A program made the translations under genes and the position numbers. A stretch of DNA of 64,000 nucleotides from CAVQZA01 sp963724805. Lineage in GTDB: Bacteria > Actinomycetota > Thermoleophilia > Gaiellales > Gaiellaceae. Below are positions 1 to 8,836 of the stretch, piece after piece (the first letter of the stretch is position 1; each line of letters begins with the position of its first letter). The notes below the pieces were generated by a model. That model was not told the DNA's origin. It was given only the letters and a program-made list of their open reading frames with translations, and did no database searches. The stretch lies in the NCBI GenBank assembly GCA_963724805.1, contig CAVRWA010000012.1, forward strand, positions 62,001 through 126,000, given 5' to 3'.

Positions 1-726
1 GATGTCGGCGACCGAGCGATCAGCCTGGCCGGGCTCGCGCTGCCGGATGAACCACGCATTCTCGGCGAAGCGGCACGCGTCGAGGAAGAGCGGCACGCCG
101 TGGCGGTCGCAGAGCCGGCGCACGCCGCGGAGGTTCTCCAGCGAGACGGGCTGGCCGCCGCCCGAGTTGTTCGTGATCGTGACCATCACGGCGGGCACCT
201 CGGCGGGAGCGCGCGCTGCGAGCAGCCGCTCGAGCGCCTCGAGGTCCATGTTCCCCTTGAACGGGTGCAGGTGCGCCGGCTCGAGCGCCTCGGGAATCGG
301 CAGGTCGACCGCCTCGGCGCCCGAGTACTCGATGTTCGCTCGCGTGGTGTCGAAGTGCGTGTTGTTCGGGACGACCTTGCCTGGCCCGCCGATCGCGGTG
401 AAGAGGATCTTCTCGGCCGCGCGGCCCTGGTGGGTCGGGATCACGTGCTGGAACGGGAAGAGCTCCTGCACCGCGGCGAGGAACGTGTACCAGGACGGCG
501 AGCCCGCGTAGCTCTCGTCGCCGTGCTGGATCGCGGCCCACTGGTCGCGCGACATGGCGCCCGTCCCGGAGTCGGTGAGGAGGTCGATGATGACGTCCGC
601 CGCATGGAGCCCGAACAGGTTGAGCCCGGTCTCACCGATCGCCGTGCGCCTGTACTCCTCGGTCGTGAGTCGCAGCGGCTCGATCGAGTGGATCCGGAAC
701 GGCTCGATGATCGTGCGGAAGGCCAT
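1..726 (-). CDS. tnaA: Tryptophanase / tyrosine phenol-lyase family beta-eliminating lyase, N-terminal part
   Basis: PLP-dependent C-C lyase that splits L-tryptophan (or L-tyrosine) to indole (or phenol), pyruvate and ammonia. The 242 residues in the window follow the family from its start: EPFRIHSIEPLRLTT, then IDLLTDSGTGAMS, then PTHQGRAAEKI, the FDTTRANIE segment, TITNNSGGGQPVS and DACRFAENAWF. The gene runs off the left edge, so the PLP-binding lysine and the C-terminal half are not visible and the substrate cannot be chosen. ATG at 726 sits directly after GCGGAGG, which is tight spacing for a Shine-Dalgarno site. It is the last visible gene of operon A, 39 bases after the small gene ending at 766. 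Confidence 0.88.
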   Translation of the reverse strand, partial: MAFRTIIEPFRIHSIEPLRLTTEEYRRTAIGETGLNLFGLHAADVIIDLLTDSGTGAMSRDQWAAIQHGDESYAGSPSWYTFLAAVQELFPFQHVIPTHQGRAAEKILFTAIGGPGKVVPNNTHFDTTRANIEYSGAEAVDLPIPEALEPAHLHPFKGNMDLEALERLLAARAPAEVPAVMVTITNNSGGGQPVSLENLRGVRRLCDRHGVPLFLDACRFAENAWFIRQREPGQADRSVADI

Positions 727-765
727 CCTCCGCAGTCTCTCCGATTCGCGCCTGTTAGGCCGCGT

Positions 766-1104
766 TCACGACCACCAAGAGAGGTCGAGCCGCGCGCGCA
801 ACGCTTGCTCCCCGCCGCCCACCACGATGCCCCAGGTGATGGCGGTCATGTTGTCGACGACCTCGACGAACGACTTCCAGCCCGACCAGTCGGATCCAAA
901 GTGGACGACCTTCTCGGCGCCCTCGAGGCTGGGGCGGTAGCGGTAGCCGGCGATTCCCACCCGATGGAGGCCGTCACCGTCGACCTCGATCAGCGCGACC
1001 TCCGCCGACACCCGGCCGGGCGCGAAGTCGATCGTCTTGGTCCAGTCGCCCCCCTTGTCGCCGCCGAATCCGTGCAGCTCGAACGACTTCTGCCGCGTGA
1101 TCAT
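766..1104 (-). CDS. Hypothetical small protein (112 aa)
   Basis: I do not recognise this protein. It is 112 residues, soluble, with no signal peptide and no cysteines. It is rich in beta-branched, Gly and Trp residues, with DWTKTIDF near residue 20 and repeated Trp towards the C terminus, which suggests a small beta-sandwich. A vague likeness to H-type lectin folds is speculation. ATG at 1104 overlaps the stop of the upstream dehydrogenase (ATGA) and has GGAGGA 7 bases upstream, so the start is firm. Its place between a dehydrogenase and tryptophanase implies a role in the same pathway. Confidence 0.7.
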   Translation of the reverse strand: MITRQKSFELHGFGGDKGGDWTKTIDFAPGRVSAEVALIEVDGDGLHRVGIAGYRYRPSLEGAEKVVHFGSDWSGWKSFVEVVDNMTAITWGIVVGGGEQALRARLDLSWWS

Positions 1105-2237
1105 GGGACTCCTCCGTCTTCCGTGGGCGCTCCTGCGAGCGCTGCGTCGAGGACCACGATGGTACGAGCTCCCTCGCCGCGGCGAAGCCGATCGAGCGCT
1201 TCGTTGACCCCGTCGAGGTCGGTCACGTGGCTCACCACCTCCTCGAGCGGGAGCTCGCCGGAGGCGGCGAGCTGCGCGAGCGAGGACAGATCGGCGGCGG
1301 GATCGCCCGAGCCGTAGTACGAGCCGCGGATCCCCTTGTCGGAGAGGAACTCGATCGCGGGGAGCGAGACCTCGACGCCCTTCGGCGCAAGGCCGACGAC
1401 GACCGCGGTCGCGCCGCCGCGGAGCACGTCCCAGGCGAGCCGCATCGTCTCCGCGCGGCCGACGACCTCGAAGGCATGGTCGACGCCGCCCGGCACGATC
1501 GCGAGGACGCTCTCCGCGGACGGCGCGACGGCGTGCGTCGCCCCGCGGTGAAGCGCGAGCTCGTACTTCGCCGGGTCGCGGTCGACCGCGACGATCGGCG
1601 AGGCTCCCGCGAGCCGCGCGGCGGCGATCACCTGGAGGCCGACTCCGCCGCATCCGATCACGCACACGCTCTCCCCCGGCTGCACCCGCGCGACGTTCCG
1701 CACGGCCCCGAAGCCGGTCACGACGCCGCAGCCGACGAGAGCCGCCTGCCAGAGCGGCAGCCCGGGCGGCAGCGGCACCACGCTGTTCGCCGCGACGACC
1801 GTCCGCTCGGCGAAGCACGCCGTAATCAGCCCGTGCTGGAGCGTCGTCCCGTCCGGGAGGCTGAGCCGGGAGGTGCCGTCCATCAGCATCCCGGCCACGC
1901 CGTTCACGCCCGCGGGCTCGCACATCGTGAAGCGGCCTGCGAGGCAGGCCGGGCACTCGCGGCAGGAGGGGACGAACGAGAAGCCGACGGCGTCGCCGGG
2001 AACGACGTGGGTGACGCCCTCACCGACCGCCTCGACCACCCCGGCGCCCTCGTGGCCGAGCACGATCGGCCAGCGGCCCTCGCCGAGCGCGCCCTCCGCG
2101 AGGTGGAGGTCGGAATGGCAGACGCCCGCGGCCGCGACGCGCACCAACACCTCGTGCGCCTTCGGCGCGGCGAGCTCGACCTCCTCGACGCGAAGCGGCG
2201 CCTTCGGCTCGTGGAGAACCGCGGCGCGAATCCTCAT
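1101..2237 (-). CDS. Zinc-dependent alcohol dehydrogenase (MDR family)
   Basis: Medium-chain dehydrogenase of 378 residues that oxidises an alcohol, or a hemithioacetal, with NAD(P). Catalytic zinc ligands are C40 in GVCHSD and H62-E63 in GHEGAG. The structural zinc set is C92, C95, C98 and C106. The Rossmann motif GCGGVGL lies near residue 190. The spacing resembles the class III / S-(hydroxymethyl)thiol dehydrogenase branch. ATG at 2237 overlaps the stop of the enolase-superfamily gene (ATGA), and its own stop overlaps the next start. It is a paralogue of the dehydrogenase at 3865-4984; having two in an operon with a Fae homologue points to handling of an aldehyde. Substrate unknown. Confidence 0.9.
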   Translation of the reverse strand: MRIRAAVLHEPKAPLRVEEVELAAPKAHEVLVRVAAAGVCHSDLHLAEGALGEGRWPIVLGHEGAGVVEAVGEGVTHVVPGDAVGFSFVPSCRECPACLAGRFTMCEPAGVNGVAGMLMDGTSRLSLPDGTTLQHGLITACFAERTVVAANSVVPLPPGLPLWQAALVGCGVVTGFGAVRNVARVQPGESVCVIGCGGVGLQVIAAARLAGASPIVAVDRDPAKYELALHRGATHAVAPSAESVLAIVPGGVDHAFEVVGRAETMRLAWDVLRGGATAVVVGLAPKGVEVSLPAIEFLSDKGIRGSYYGSGDPAADLSSLAQLAASGELPLEEVVSHVTDLDGVNEALDRLRRGEGARTIVVLDAALAGAPTEDGGVP

Positions 2238-3341
2238 CCGACCCGCCAGCGCTCGAGCGCGTCGAAGTCGGGCGTGACCCCGAGCCCCGGCCCGGGCGGC
2301 GGCGCGACCGTCCCGTCCTCGGCGATCTGGAGCGGCGTCGGGCAGCATCCAGTCGCGCCGCTCGGCCGACCACCCTGGCGGGTCGAACGGCACCTCGATG
2401 TACGGCACCGTCGAGACGGCGAGCGCGAGGTGAAGGTTGACGACGAGCCCGTAGCCGTTCGACCAGGTGTGCGGCGACCAGGCGCGGCCGGCGAGATCGG
2501 CGAGGGCGGCGATCCGCCGGCAGCCGCCGATCCCGAGCGCGAGCACCGCATCGGTCTGCACGACGTCGACGCCGGCGCGCAGCACGAGGTCGCGGGCCTC
2601 CTGCGCGGAGCGCGCCATCTCGCCGGCGGCAAGCCGCAGCGACGTGAGGCGACGCAGCGCCGCGTAGCCCTCGAGGTCGTCGGTGCGGAGCGGCTCCTCG
2701 AGCCAGTAGACGCCGAGCGGCTCGATCGCGCGCGCGCACTGCGCCGCCGTCCCCACGTCCCAGCGCGGCTCGCGGTCGCCGGGCATGCGCCAGCCCTGGT
2801 TCGCGTCGACCATGATCTCGAGCTCCGGGACCGCCTCGCGCACCCGCTCGACCACGGCGACGTCGTCGCGCCAGTCGGCGTGGTGGAAGCGGAGCTTGAC
2901 CGCGCGAACGCCGCGGTCGCGAGCTCGACGCAGCGTCGCGCGCGCTCGTCCGGCGTCGACGAGCTCCCCGCTCGAGGCGTAGGCGACGATCCGCTCCGAG
3001 CGGCCGCCGAGCAGCTTCCAGAGCGGCGTGTCGAGCGCGCGGCCGACCAGGTCCCAGACCGCCGCCTCGACCGTCCAGGGCCGGCCGCCGTGGAAGTCGA
3101 CCGTCTCGACGATCTCGCGCACGACCTCGGTGCGGAGCGGGTCGACCCCGATCAGGTGCCGCTCGAGCAGCGCGCGGTCGGGCAGGTGGTCGCCGCTCGC
3201 GTAGCCCGTCACTCCCTCGTCGGTGTGGACGGCGACGACGGTCGCGTCCTGCTCCGTGCGCGGGACCGGGTCCCAGGCGGCGCGAAACGGCGGGTCGAGC
3301 GGGAAGCGGTAGTGCAGCGTCTCGACGGCGCTGATCCGCAT
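2234..3341 (-). pseudogene. Mandelate racemase-like enolase-superfamily enzyme, frameshifted near its 3' end
   Basis: Enolase-superfamily dehydratase or racemase (MR/galactonate-type). Visible: KLR at the acid/base lysine position, metal ligands in VDANQGW, WLEEPL and AAGEM, and the SPHTWSNG histidine. The frame is intact to WMLP, then a GGG at 2340-2342 (CCC in the gene) shifts it. Reading one base fewer gives PLQIAEDG and the typical ending PPPGPGLGVTPDFDALERW with a stop at 2234 overlapping the next ATG. The unshifted frame reads straight into the dehydrogenase and makes a false 747-residue fusion. Either a sequencing error or a recent single-base insertion. ATG at 3341 overlaps the Fae-gene stop (TGATG). 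Corrected length would be 368 residues. Confidence 0.82.
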
Positions 3342-3868
3342 CACTTGCCCCCGTAGAACGGGTTGGTGACGGTGTCCCGCGAGGCGACGAGCCGAGCCGC
3401 GGCGCCGGGGTCGCGGCCGTTCACACAGGTGCCGATCGCCTTGCGCACGGCCTCGCGGTTCGCGACGCGGACGGCGGTCTCGTCGCCGGCGCCCGGGTCG
3501 ACCCAGACCGCGACGAGCACGAGCAGGTCGCCGGTCGCCTCGATCAGCCCGTCCGCGACAGCGTCGAGCACGCCCTGGCCGATCCCGAGCTGGGCGGCCC
3601 CCCAGGTCATCGTCTGATGCGCGTCCTCGAGCGCGGTCGCCTTGTTCATCATCAGCGTCGGCGGCCAGACGGGCTCATAGGCGCTCTCTTCCGGCCCGAC
3701 GCAGACGAGCACCGGGGTGTGGCCGGGCGAGGGGTTCGCGAGCATCGAGATCGCGGCCGCCGCGGTCGGGCTGCCGCGCCGCGCGAGCACGACGTTGACG
3801 TGGCTCCCGTTCGGCTTGACGCCTCCCCACCCCTCACCGATCCGTCCGTCCAGGTCGTCCAGATTCAT
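3341..3868 (-). CDS. Formaldehyde-activating enzyme (Fae) family protein
   Basis: Fae condenses formaldehyde with a tetrahydropterin cofactor in methylotrophs. This 175-residue protein has the family pattern: H23 in SHVNVVLARRGSP (the catalytic His position), PTLMMNKATALEDAHQT, then GQGVLDAVADGLI and VWVDPGAGDE, ending near NPFYGGK. Length matches the family. ATG at 3868 has AAAGGAG upstream and overlaps the preceding dehydrogenase stop (ATGA). No tetrahydromethanopterin or folate C1 genes are in the window, so it may act on another aldehyde or serve detoxification. It sits in a chain of coupled genes with two Zn dehydrogenases, downstream of an ABC importer. Confidence 0.85.
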   Translation of the reverse strand: MNLDDLDGRIGEGWGGVKPNGSHVNVVLARRGSPTAAAAISMLANPSPGHTPVLVCVGPEESAYEPVWPPTLMMNKATALEDAHQTMTWGAAQLGIGQGVLDAVADGLIEATGDLLVLVAVWVDPGAGDETAVRVANREAVRKAIGTCVNGRDPGAAARLVASRDTVTNPFYGGK

Positions 3869-4984
3869 GCGGCTCCTTTCAGGTCGAGGACGACGCGCAG
3901 CGCCTCGCCGGAGCGCATCAGGTCGAACGCGCGCCCGACCTCGTCGAGCGGCAGCCGGTGCGAGACGAGCCGGTCGAGCGGAAGCCGCCCGGCGAGGTAG
4001 AGCTCGAGCGTCTGCGGGAAGTCGCGCTCCGGCCACGACGAGCCGTAGATCGAGCCGAGCACGCGCCGCTCCATCCGCGGGATCGTGATCGCCGGCAGCG
4101 GCAGGACGGCGTCCTCACGCGGGATCCCGATCAGGACTGCGGCGCCGCGCGCCCGCGTGGAGAGGAAAGCCGCCAGCATCGCCTCGGGCCTCCCGGTCGC
4201 CTCGATCGCGTAGTCGACGCCGCCGTCGGACGCCTCGCGCACCGCCTCGGCCGTCGCCTCCGGCGGTCCCGGCCCAGAGCACGGCGCCGGTCGCGCCGAG
4301 CTCCCGGGCCACGTCCAGCTTCGACGCCGCCGCGTCGACCGCGATCACCGGCTCGGCGCCCACCGCGACCGCGGCCATCACCGCGGACAGGCCGACCCCG
4401 CCGCAGCCGATCACCGCGACGCGATCGCCGGGCCGGACTCCGGCGGTCCGCCAGACCGCGCCGACGCCGGTCGTCACCGCGCAGCCGACGAGCCCGGCGA
4501 TCTCGAACGGCACCTCGCGCGGGATCGGCACGCACGAGCGCTCGGGCACGACGCACGCCTCGGCGAAGGTCGAGAGGAACGAGTAGTGGTAGACGGGCTC
4601 GCCGTCGCGCGAGAGCCGCGTCGTCCCGTCCATCAGCCCGCCGGTGCCCATCGCGGGCCACGCGGTCGAGCAGAGCTGCGGCAGGTTGCGCAGGCACTCG
4701 GCGCACTCGCCGCACGACGGCGCCCAGGAGAGCGCGACGTGGTCGCCCACGGCGACGCGCCGGACACCCGCGCCGACGGCCTCGACGACCCCCGCGCCCT
4801 CGTGCCCGAGCACCGCGGGGCACCGCGTCTCGGCGGTGCCGTCGATCGCGTTGAAGTCGGAGTGGCACACGCCGCTCGCGTGCAGGCGCACGAGCACCTC
4901 GCCCGGCCCCGGCGGTGCCAGCTCGAGCTCGTGCACCTCGAGCGGCCCGCCCGTGCGCTCCAGGACAGCGGCGCGGATCTTCAC
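3865..4984 (-). pseudogene. Second zinc-dependent alcohol dehydrogenase, internally frameshifted
   Basis: Medium-chain dehydrogenase like the one at 1101-2237. Zinc ligands: C40, H61-E62 and the structural set C91, C94, C97, C105; the Rossmann motif GCGGVGL is present. Homology runs to about residue 240 (VLWAGTA) and then resumes in another frame at EAVREASDGGVDYAIEATG, ending DLKGAA at 3865. One extra base around 4257-4264 (a CCTCC/GG stretch) explains it; corrected length would be 372 residues. GTG at 4984 overlaps the stop of the upstream ATPase gene (GTGA). Sequencing error or real inactivation cannot be told apart here. All ligands survive, so the lesion is young if real. Confidence 0.83.
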
Positions 4985-6975
4985 GCCTGCATCACCCTCA
5001 GCTCCTCGAGCGGGATGTGGCACCGCATCAGGTGGCCGTCCTCGACGTCGAGCAGCGGCGGCTCGGTCTCCTCGCAGATCGCGCCGAGCTTGCGCGGGCA
5101 GCGCGTGTGGAAGACGCAGCCTGCCGGCGGCGCGGCCGCGCTCGGGATGTCGCCTTCGAGCCTGATCCGCTCACGTCCCCCGCCGTCCACGGTCGGCACC
5201 GCCGAGAGCAGCGCCTCGGTGTACGGGTGGTGCGGGCCCTCGAACACGACCTCCGCCGGGCCGAGCTCCATCAGCCGGCCCACATAGAGCACCGCGATCC
5301 GGTCCGAGATGTACCGCACCACGCCGAGGTCGTGAGAGATGAAGAGGAACGAGACGCCGCCCTCCGCCTGCAGCTCCACCAGGAGGTTGAGGATCGCGGC
5401 CTGAACCGAGACGTCGAGCGCCGAGGTCGGCTCGTCGCAGACGACGAGCTGCGGCGAGCCCGCGAACGCGCGCGCGATCGAGACGCGCTGCTTCAGCCCG
5501 CCGGAGAGCTGCGACGGCTTCTGCGTGAGCGTCCGTTCCGAGAGCCGTACGCTCTCCGTCAGCTCGAGCATCCGCTTCTCGGCCGGGGCGCCCCTGAGGC
5601 CGGCCAGCTTCCTCAGCGAGCGCAGGAGGATCCGGCGCACCGAGTGGCGCCTGTTCAGGGCCGAGTCCGGGTTCTGGAACACGATCTGGAGCGCGCGGAG
5701 CTCGTCGGTCGAGCGCTGCTGGAAGCGCGGCTCCAGCGCCGTCCCGTCGAGCTCGACGACCCCGCTCGACGGCTCGACCATCCCGAGCAGCGCCCGCGCG
5801 AGCGTCGTCTTGCCGCTGCCCGTCTCCCCCACGAGGCCGAGCGTCTCGCCGGCCCAGATCTCGCCCGAGACGCCTGTCAGCGCGTGCACCTCGTGGCCGT
5901 GCTGCTTGAACACCTTGCCGAGGTCGTCGAAGCGGACGACCGGCGCGGCCTCCCGGTCGACCGGCCGGATTGCGAGGTCGGGCGCCTCCACGCGGGGGAG
6001 CCCACTGGCCCGGTCGTGGTGCCAGCAGCGGGCCTCGTGGCCGTTGCCGACGGCCGTGGTGGGAGGCTCCTCGGCGCGGCAGCGGTCGTCGGCGAGCGCG
6101 CAGCGGTCGACGAAGACGCAGCCCGGGAGCTCCGCACCGAGGCTCGGCAGGAACCCTGGGATCGTGTCGAGCCTCGCGTGGTCCTTCCGCACTCCGCCGC
6201 GCGGGATGCAGCGCAGGAGCCCGACCGTGTACGGATGCCTCGGGTCGGTCAGCACCGCCTCGACCGGCCCCTCCTCGACGAGGCGCCCCGCGTACAGCAC
6301 GCCGACACGGTCGCACATCTTCGCGATCACGCCGAGGTTGTGGCTGATGAACAGGACCGAGGTCTGCAGCTCGGCCTGCAGCTGGGCGACGAGGTCGAGG
6401 ACCTCGGCCTCCACGGTCGCGTCGAGCCCGGTCGTCGGCTCGTCGAGGATCAGCAGCGCCGGATCCTTCGCAAGCGCCATCGCGATCACCACCCGCTGCT
6501 GCATGCCGCCCGAGAGCTGGAACGCGTAGCGGTCCATCACCGAGCCGGGGTCGGCGATCTGGACGCGGGCGAGCGCGTCGCGGGCGCGGTCGTTCGCCTC
6601 GCCGCGCGGGACCCCGCGCACCGTGAACGCCTCGACGACCTGCGAGCCGATCTTGAGTGACGGGTTCAGCGCCGCACCGGGGTTCTGGTAGACCATCGCG
6701 ACGCTGTCGGCGCGCAGCCGGCGCAGCTCGCTCCAGCTGAGCGCGAGCACGTCCTTCCCGGCCACGTGGATCTCGCCGCCCGTGACCTTGCCGTTTCGCG
6801 GCAGGTAGTTGACCGCCGCGAGCGCCGCGGTCGACTTGCCGCAGCCGGACTCGCCGACGAGCCCGAACGTCTTCCCTTCCTCGACCCGGAGCGAGAGCCC
6901 GCGCAGCACCCGGCGGTCCTTGCCGCGCACGGTGTAGGCGACGTCGAGCCCCTCGAACTCGAGCGCCGCGCTCAT
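4981..6975 (-). CDS. Oligopeptide/dipeptide ABC transporter ATPase, two nucleotide-binding domains fused
   Basis: Energises the importer encoded just upstream. A single 664-residue chain joins a DppD-like half and a DppF-like half, normally separate proteins. Half 1: Walker A GESGCGKST at 41-49, signature LSGGMQQR, Walker B LLILDEP. Half 2: Walker A GETGSGKTT, signature LSGGLKQR, Walker B LVVCDEP. Each half ends with the cysteine-containing oligopeptide-transporter C-terminal motif (PGCVFVDRC and AGCVFHTRC). ATG at 6975 overlaps the permease stop (ATGA); the longer open frame upstream is just permease sequence out of frame. The fused form contrasts with the two separate ATPases at 23562-25621. 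Confidence 0.93.
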   Translation of the reverse strand: MSAALEFEGLDVAYTVRGKDRRVLRGLSLRVEEGKTFGLVGESGCGKSTAALAAVNYLPRNGKVTGGEIHVAGKDVLALSWSELRRLRADSVAMVYQNPGAALNPSLKIGSQVVEAFTVRGVPRGEANDRARDALARVQIADPGSVMDRYAFQLSGGMQQRVVIAMALAKDPALLILDEPTTGLDATVEAEVLDLVAQLQAELQTSVLFISHNLGVIAKMCDRVGVLYAGRLVEEGPVEAVLTDPRHPYTVGLLRCIPRGGVRKDHARLDTIPGFLPSLGAELPGCVFVDRCALADDRCRAEEPPTTAVGNGHEARCWHHDRASGLPRVEAPDLAIRPVDREAAPVVRFDDLGKVFKQHGHEVHALTGVSGEIWAGETLGLVGETGSGKTTLARALLGMVEPSSGVVELDGTALEPRFQQRSTDELRALQIVFQNPDSALNRRHSVRRILLRSLRKLAGLRGAPAEKRMLELTESVRLSERTLTQKPSQLSGGLKQRVSIARAFAGSPQLVVCDEPTSALDVSVQAAILNLLVELQAEGGVSFLFISHDLGVVRYISDRIAVLYVGRLMELGPAEVVFEGPHHPYTEALLSAVPTVDGGGRERIRLEGDIPSAAAPPAGCVFHTRCPRKLGAICEETEPPLLDVEDGHLMRCHIPLEELRVMQA

Positions 6976-7835
6976 CGCTCGTACGCCTGCTGGATGCCGT
7001 CGGAGACGAGGTTCACTGCGACCACGAGCGAGGCGATCGCCGCGGCCGGGAACAGCACCGTCCACCAGTTCGGGTCGACGTAGGTGTAGTTGTCGTTGAT
7101 CTGCACCGCCCAGTCGGGCGAGGGGACCTGGATCCCGAAGCCGATGAAGGTCAGCGAGGCGACCGCGAAGATCGCGTACCCGAGGCGCACGGTCGCCTCG
7201 ACGAGCACGATCGGCATCACGTTCGGGAGCACCTCCGCGAACATGATGTACGGCGTCTTCTCACCTCGCAGCTGCGCGGCCTGGATGTAGTCCTGCTCGC
7301 GCTCGGCCAGCACCGCGGCCCGAACCGTGCGCGCAATGATCGGCGTGAAGACGAGCCCGATCACGACCGCGACCGACCACGGCGAGCGGCTGCCGAGCGC
7401 GGCGATCGCGGTCACGGCGATGATGATCAGCGGCAGCGCGAGCACCGCGTCGATCAGGCGGCTGACGACGTCGTCGACGATCCCGCGCATGTAGCCGGTG
7501 ATCAGCCCGAGCGCGGTCCCGAGCACGGTGCCGAGCAGCGTCGCCGCGGGAGCGACGAGGAGGATGTCGCGCGAACCCGCGAGCACCCGCGAGAAGACGT
7601 CGCGGCCCAGCCGGTCGGTGCCGAACCAGTGAGCGCTCGACGGGTGCGCGAAGACGTCGGGCGACTGGTTGTAGATCGGGTCGTAGGGCGTGATGTGGTT
7701 GCCGAGGGCCGCGCAGACGATCCAGAAGAGCAGGATCCCCGCGCCGATCAGGACACTGGGGCTCCGGCGGAGCAGGTGCAGTCGCTCGCGCCGGGCCGCC
7801 CTCGCCTCGCTCCCCGCTGCGGCTGCGACGCTCAC
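6972..7835 (-). CDS. Oligopeptide ABC transporter permease, DppC-like
   Basis: Inner-membrane subunit of 287 residues with a cytoplasmic N terminus, a first helix (VLIGAGILLFWIVCAAL), the family motif FGTDRLGRDVFSRVLAG, and five more helices. The EAA cytoplasmic loop that docks the ATPase is in the segment after QAAQLRGEKTP. GTG at 7835 overlaps the upstream permease stop (GTGA). It pairs with the DppB-like subunit to form the pore. Confidence 0.93.
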   Translation of the reverse strand: MSVAAAAGSEARAARRERLHLLRRSPSVLIGAGILLFWIVCAALGNHITPYDPIYNQSPDVFAHPSSAHWFGTDRLGRDVFSRVLAGSRDILLVAPAATLLGTVLGTALGLITGYMRGIVDDVVSRLIDAVLALPLIIIAVTAIAALGSRSPWSVAVVIGLVFTPIIARTVRAAVLAEREQDYIQAAQLRGEKTPYIMFAEVLPNVMPIVLVEATVRLGYAIFAVASLTFIGFGIQVPSPDWAVQINDNYTYVDPNWWTVLFPAAAIASLVVAVNLVSDGIQQAYER

Positions 7836-8785
7836 TCGGCCCCGGCCAGGCGGATCCGCGGGTTCAACGCCGCGATCAGGATGTCGGCGGCGAGCGTGAC
7901 CAGCAGGTAGATGATCCCGATCACGAGCACCCCGGCCGAGAGCATCGGATAGTCCTTCGTCGTCGCTGCATTGAAGACGAGCAGGCCGATCCCCTGGTAG
8001 CTGAAGAGCCTCTCAACGACGACGAGCCCTCCGACGAGGTAGCCGATCTGCGTCGCGACGACCGCGATCGTCGGCAGTAGTGCGTTGCGCAGCACGTGCC
8101 GGCGCACGACGACCGTGGTCGAGAGCCCCTTGAGGTAGGCCGTGCGGGTGTAGTCGGAGTCGAGCGCCTCCACCACCCCGGCCCGCGTGATCCGGGCGAT
8201 ATACCCGAACAGGACGCCCGCGAGGCAGATCGCGGGTAACAGCAGATACCTCGCCTGCGTCAGCACGCCGGCGCCGTCGGGCGCCTGCGCGGTGACCGGG
8301 AGCCAGCCCAGGAAGATCCCGACGACGATGATCAGGGCGATCCCCGTCACGAACTCCGGCAGCGACGTGAGCGAGAGCCCGCCCACCGTGACCGTGCGGT
8401 CGAGGGCGCGCCCGGCACGCAGGCCGGCGGCGATCCCGCCGAGGATGGCGAGCGGGATCACGATCAGGAAGGCGACGAGCGCGAGCTTGAGCGAGTTGCC
8501 GAGCGCATGGAACAGATACGGGCGAATCGGCTCCTGGAACGCGAGCGACTGGCCGAGGTCGCCGTGCACCACACCCGAGATCCAGTCCCAGTACTGGACG
8601 ACCGCCGGCCGGTCCGCGCCGAGCCGCTTGTCCATCGCGTCGACGGCGCTCTGTGGCGCGAACGGGCCGAGGATGTTGCGGCCGATGTCGCCGGGGAGGA
8701 GCTGCGCCGTGGCGAACACGACCATGCTCAGCAGCACGAGCGTGATGAGCGCGAGGCCGAGGCGCTTGACGATGTACCGGGTCAT
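7832..8785 (-). CDS. Oligopeptide ABC transporter permease, DppB-like
   Basis: Inner-membrane pore subunit of 317 residues. It starts MTRYIVKRLGLALITLVLL, the typical first helix of DppB/OppB, followed by a large periplasmic loop containing the LPGD motif (about residue 30) and YWDWISGVVHGDLGQS, then helices through the C terminus with the GGLVVVERLFSYQGIG segment near residue 260. ATG at 8785. It follows the binding-protein gene after 51 bases. Confidence 0.93.
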   Translation of the reverse strand: MTRYIVKRLGLALITLVLLSMVVFATAQLLPGDIGRNILGPFAPQSAVDAMDKRLGADRPAVVQYWDWISGVVHGDLGQSLAFQEPIRPYLFHALGNSLKLALVAFLIVIPLAILGGIAAGLRAGRALDRTVTVGGLSLTSLPEFVTGIALIIVVGIFLGWLPVTAQAPDGAGVLTQARYLLLPAICLAGVLFGYIARITRAGVVEALDSDYTRTAYLKGLSTTVVVRRHVLRNALLPTIAVVATQIGYLVGGLVVVERLFSYQGIGLLVFNAATTKDYPMLSAGVLVIGIIYLLVTLAADILIAALNPRIRLAGAE

Positions 8786-8836
8786 GGCTCTGGCGGCCGG
8801 CGCCCGCGCGGAGCGCCGGCCGCGGTCGCGGAGCCG

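Noticed and set aside
1101..3344. Single 747-residue enolase-dehydrogenase fusion
   Set aside because: The linker region is out of frame; the proper enolase C terminus and an ATGA junction appear in the neighbouring frame, so this is a frameshift, not a fusion gene.
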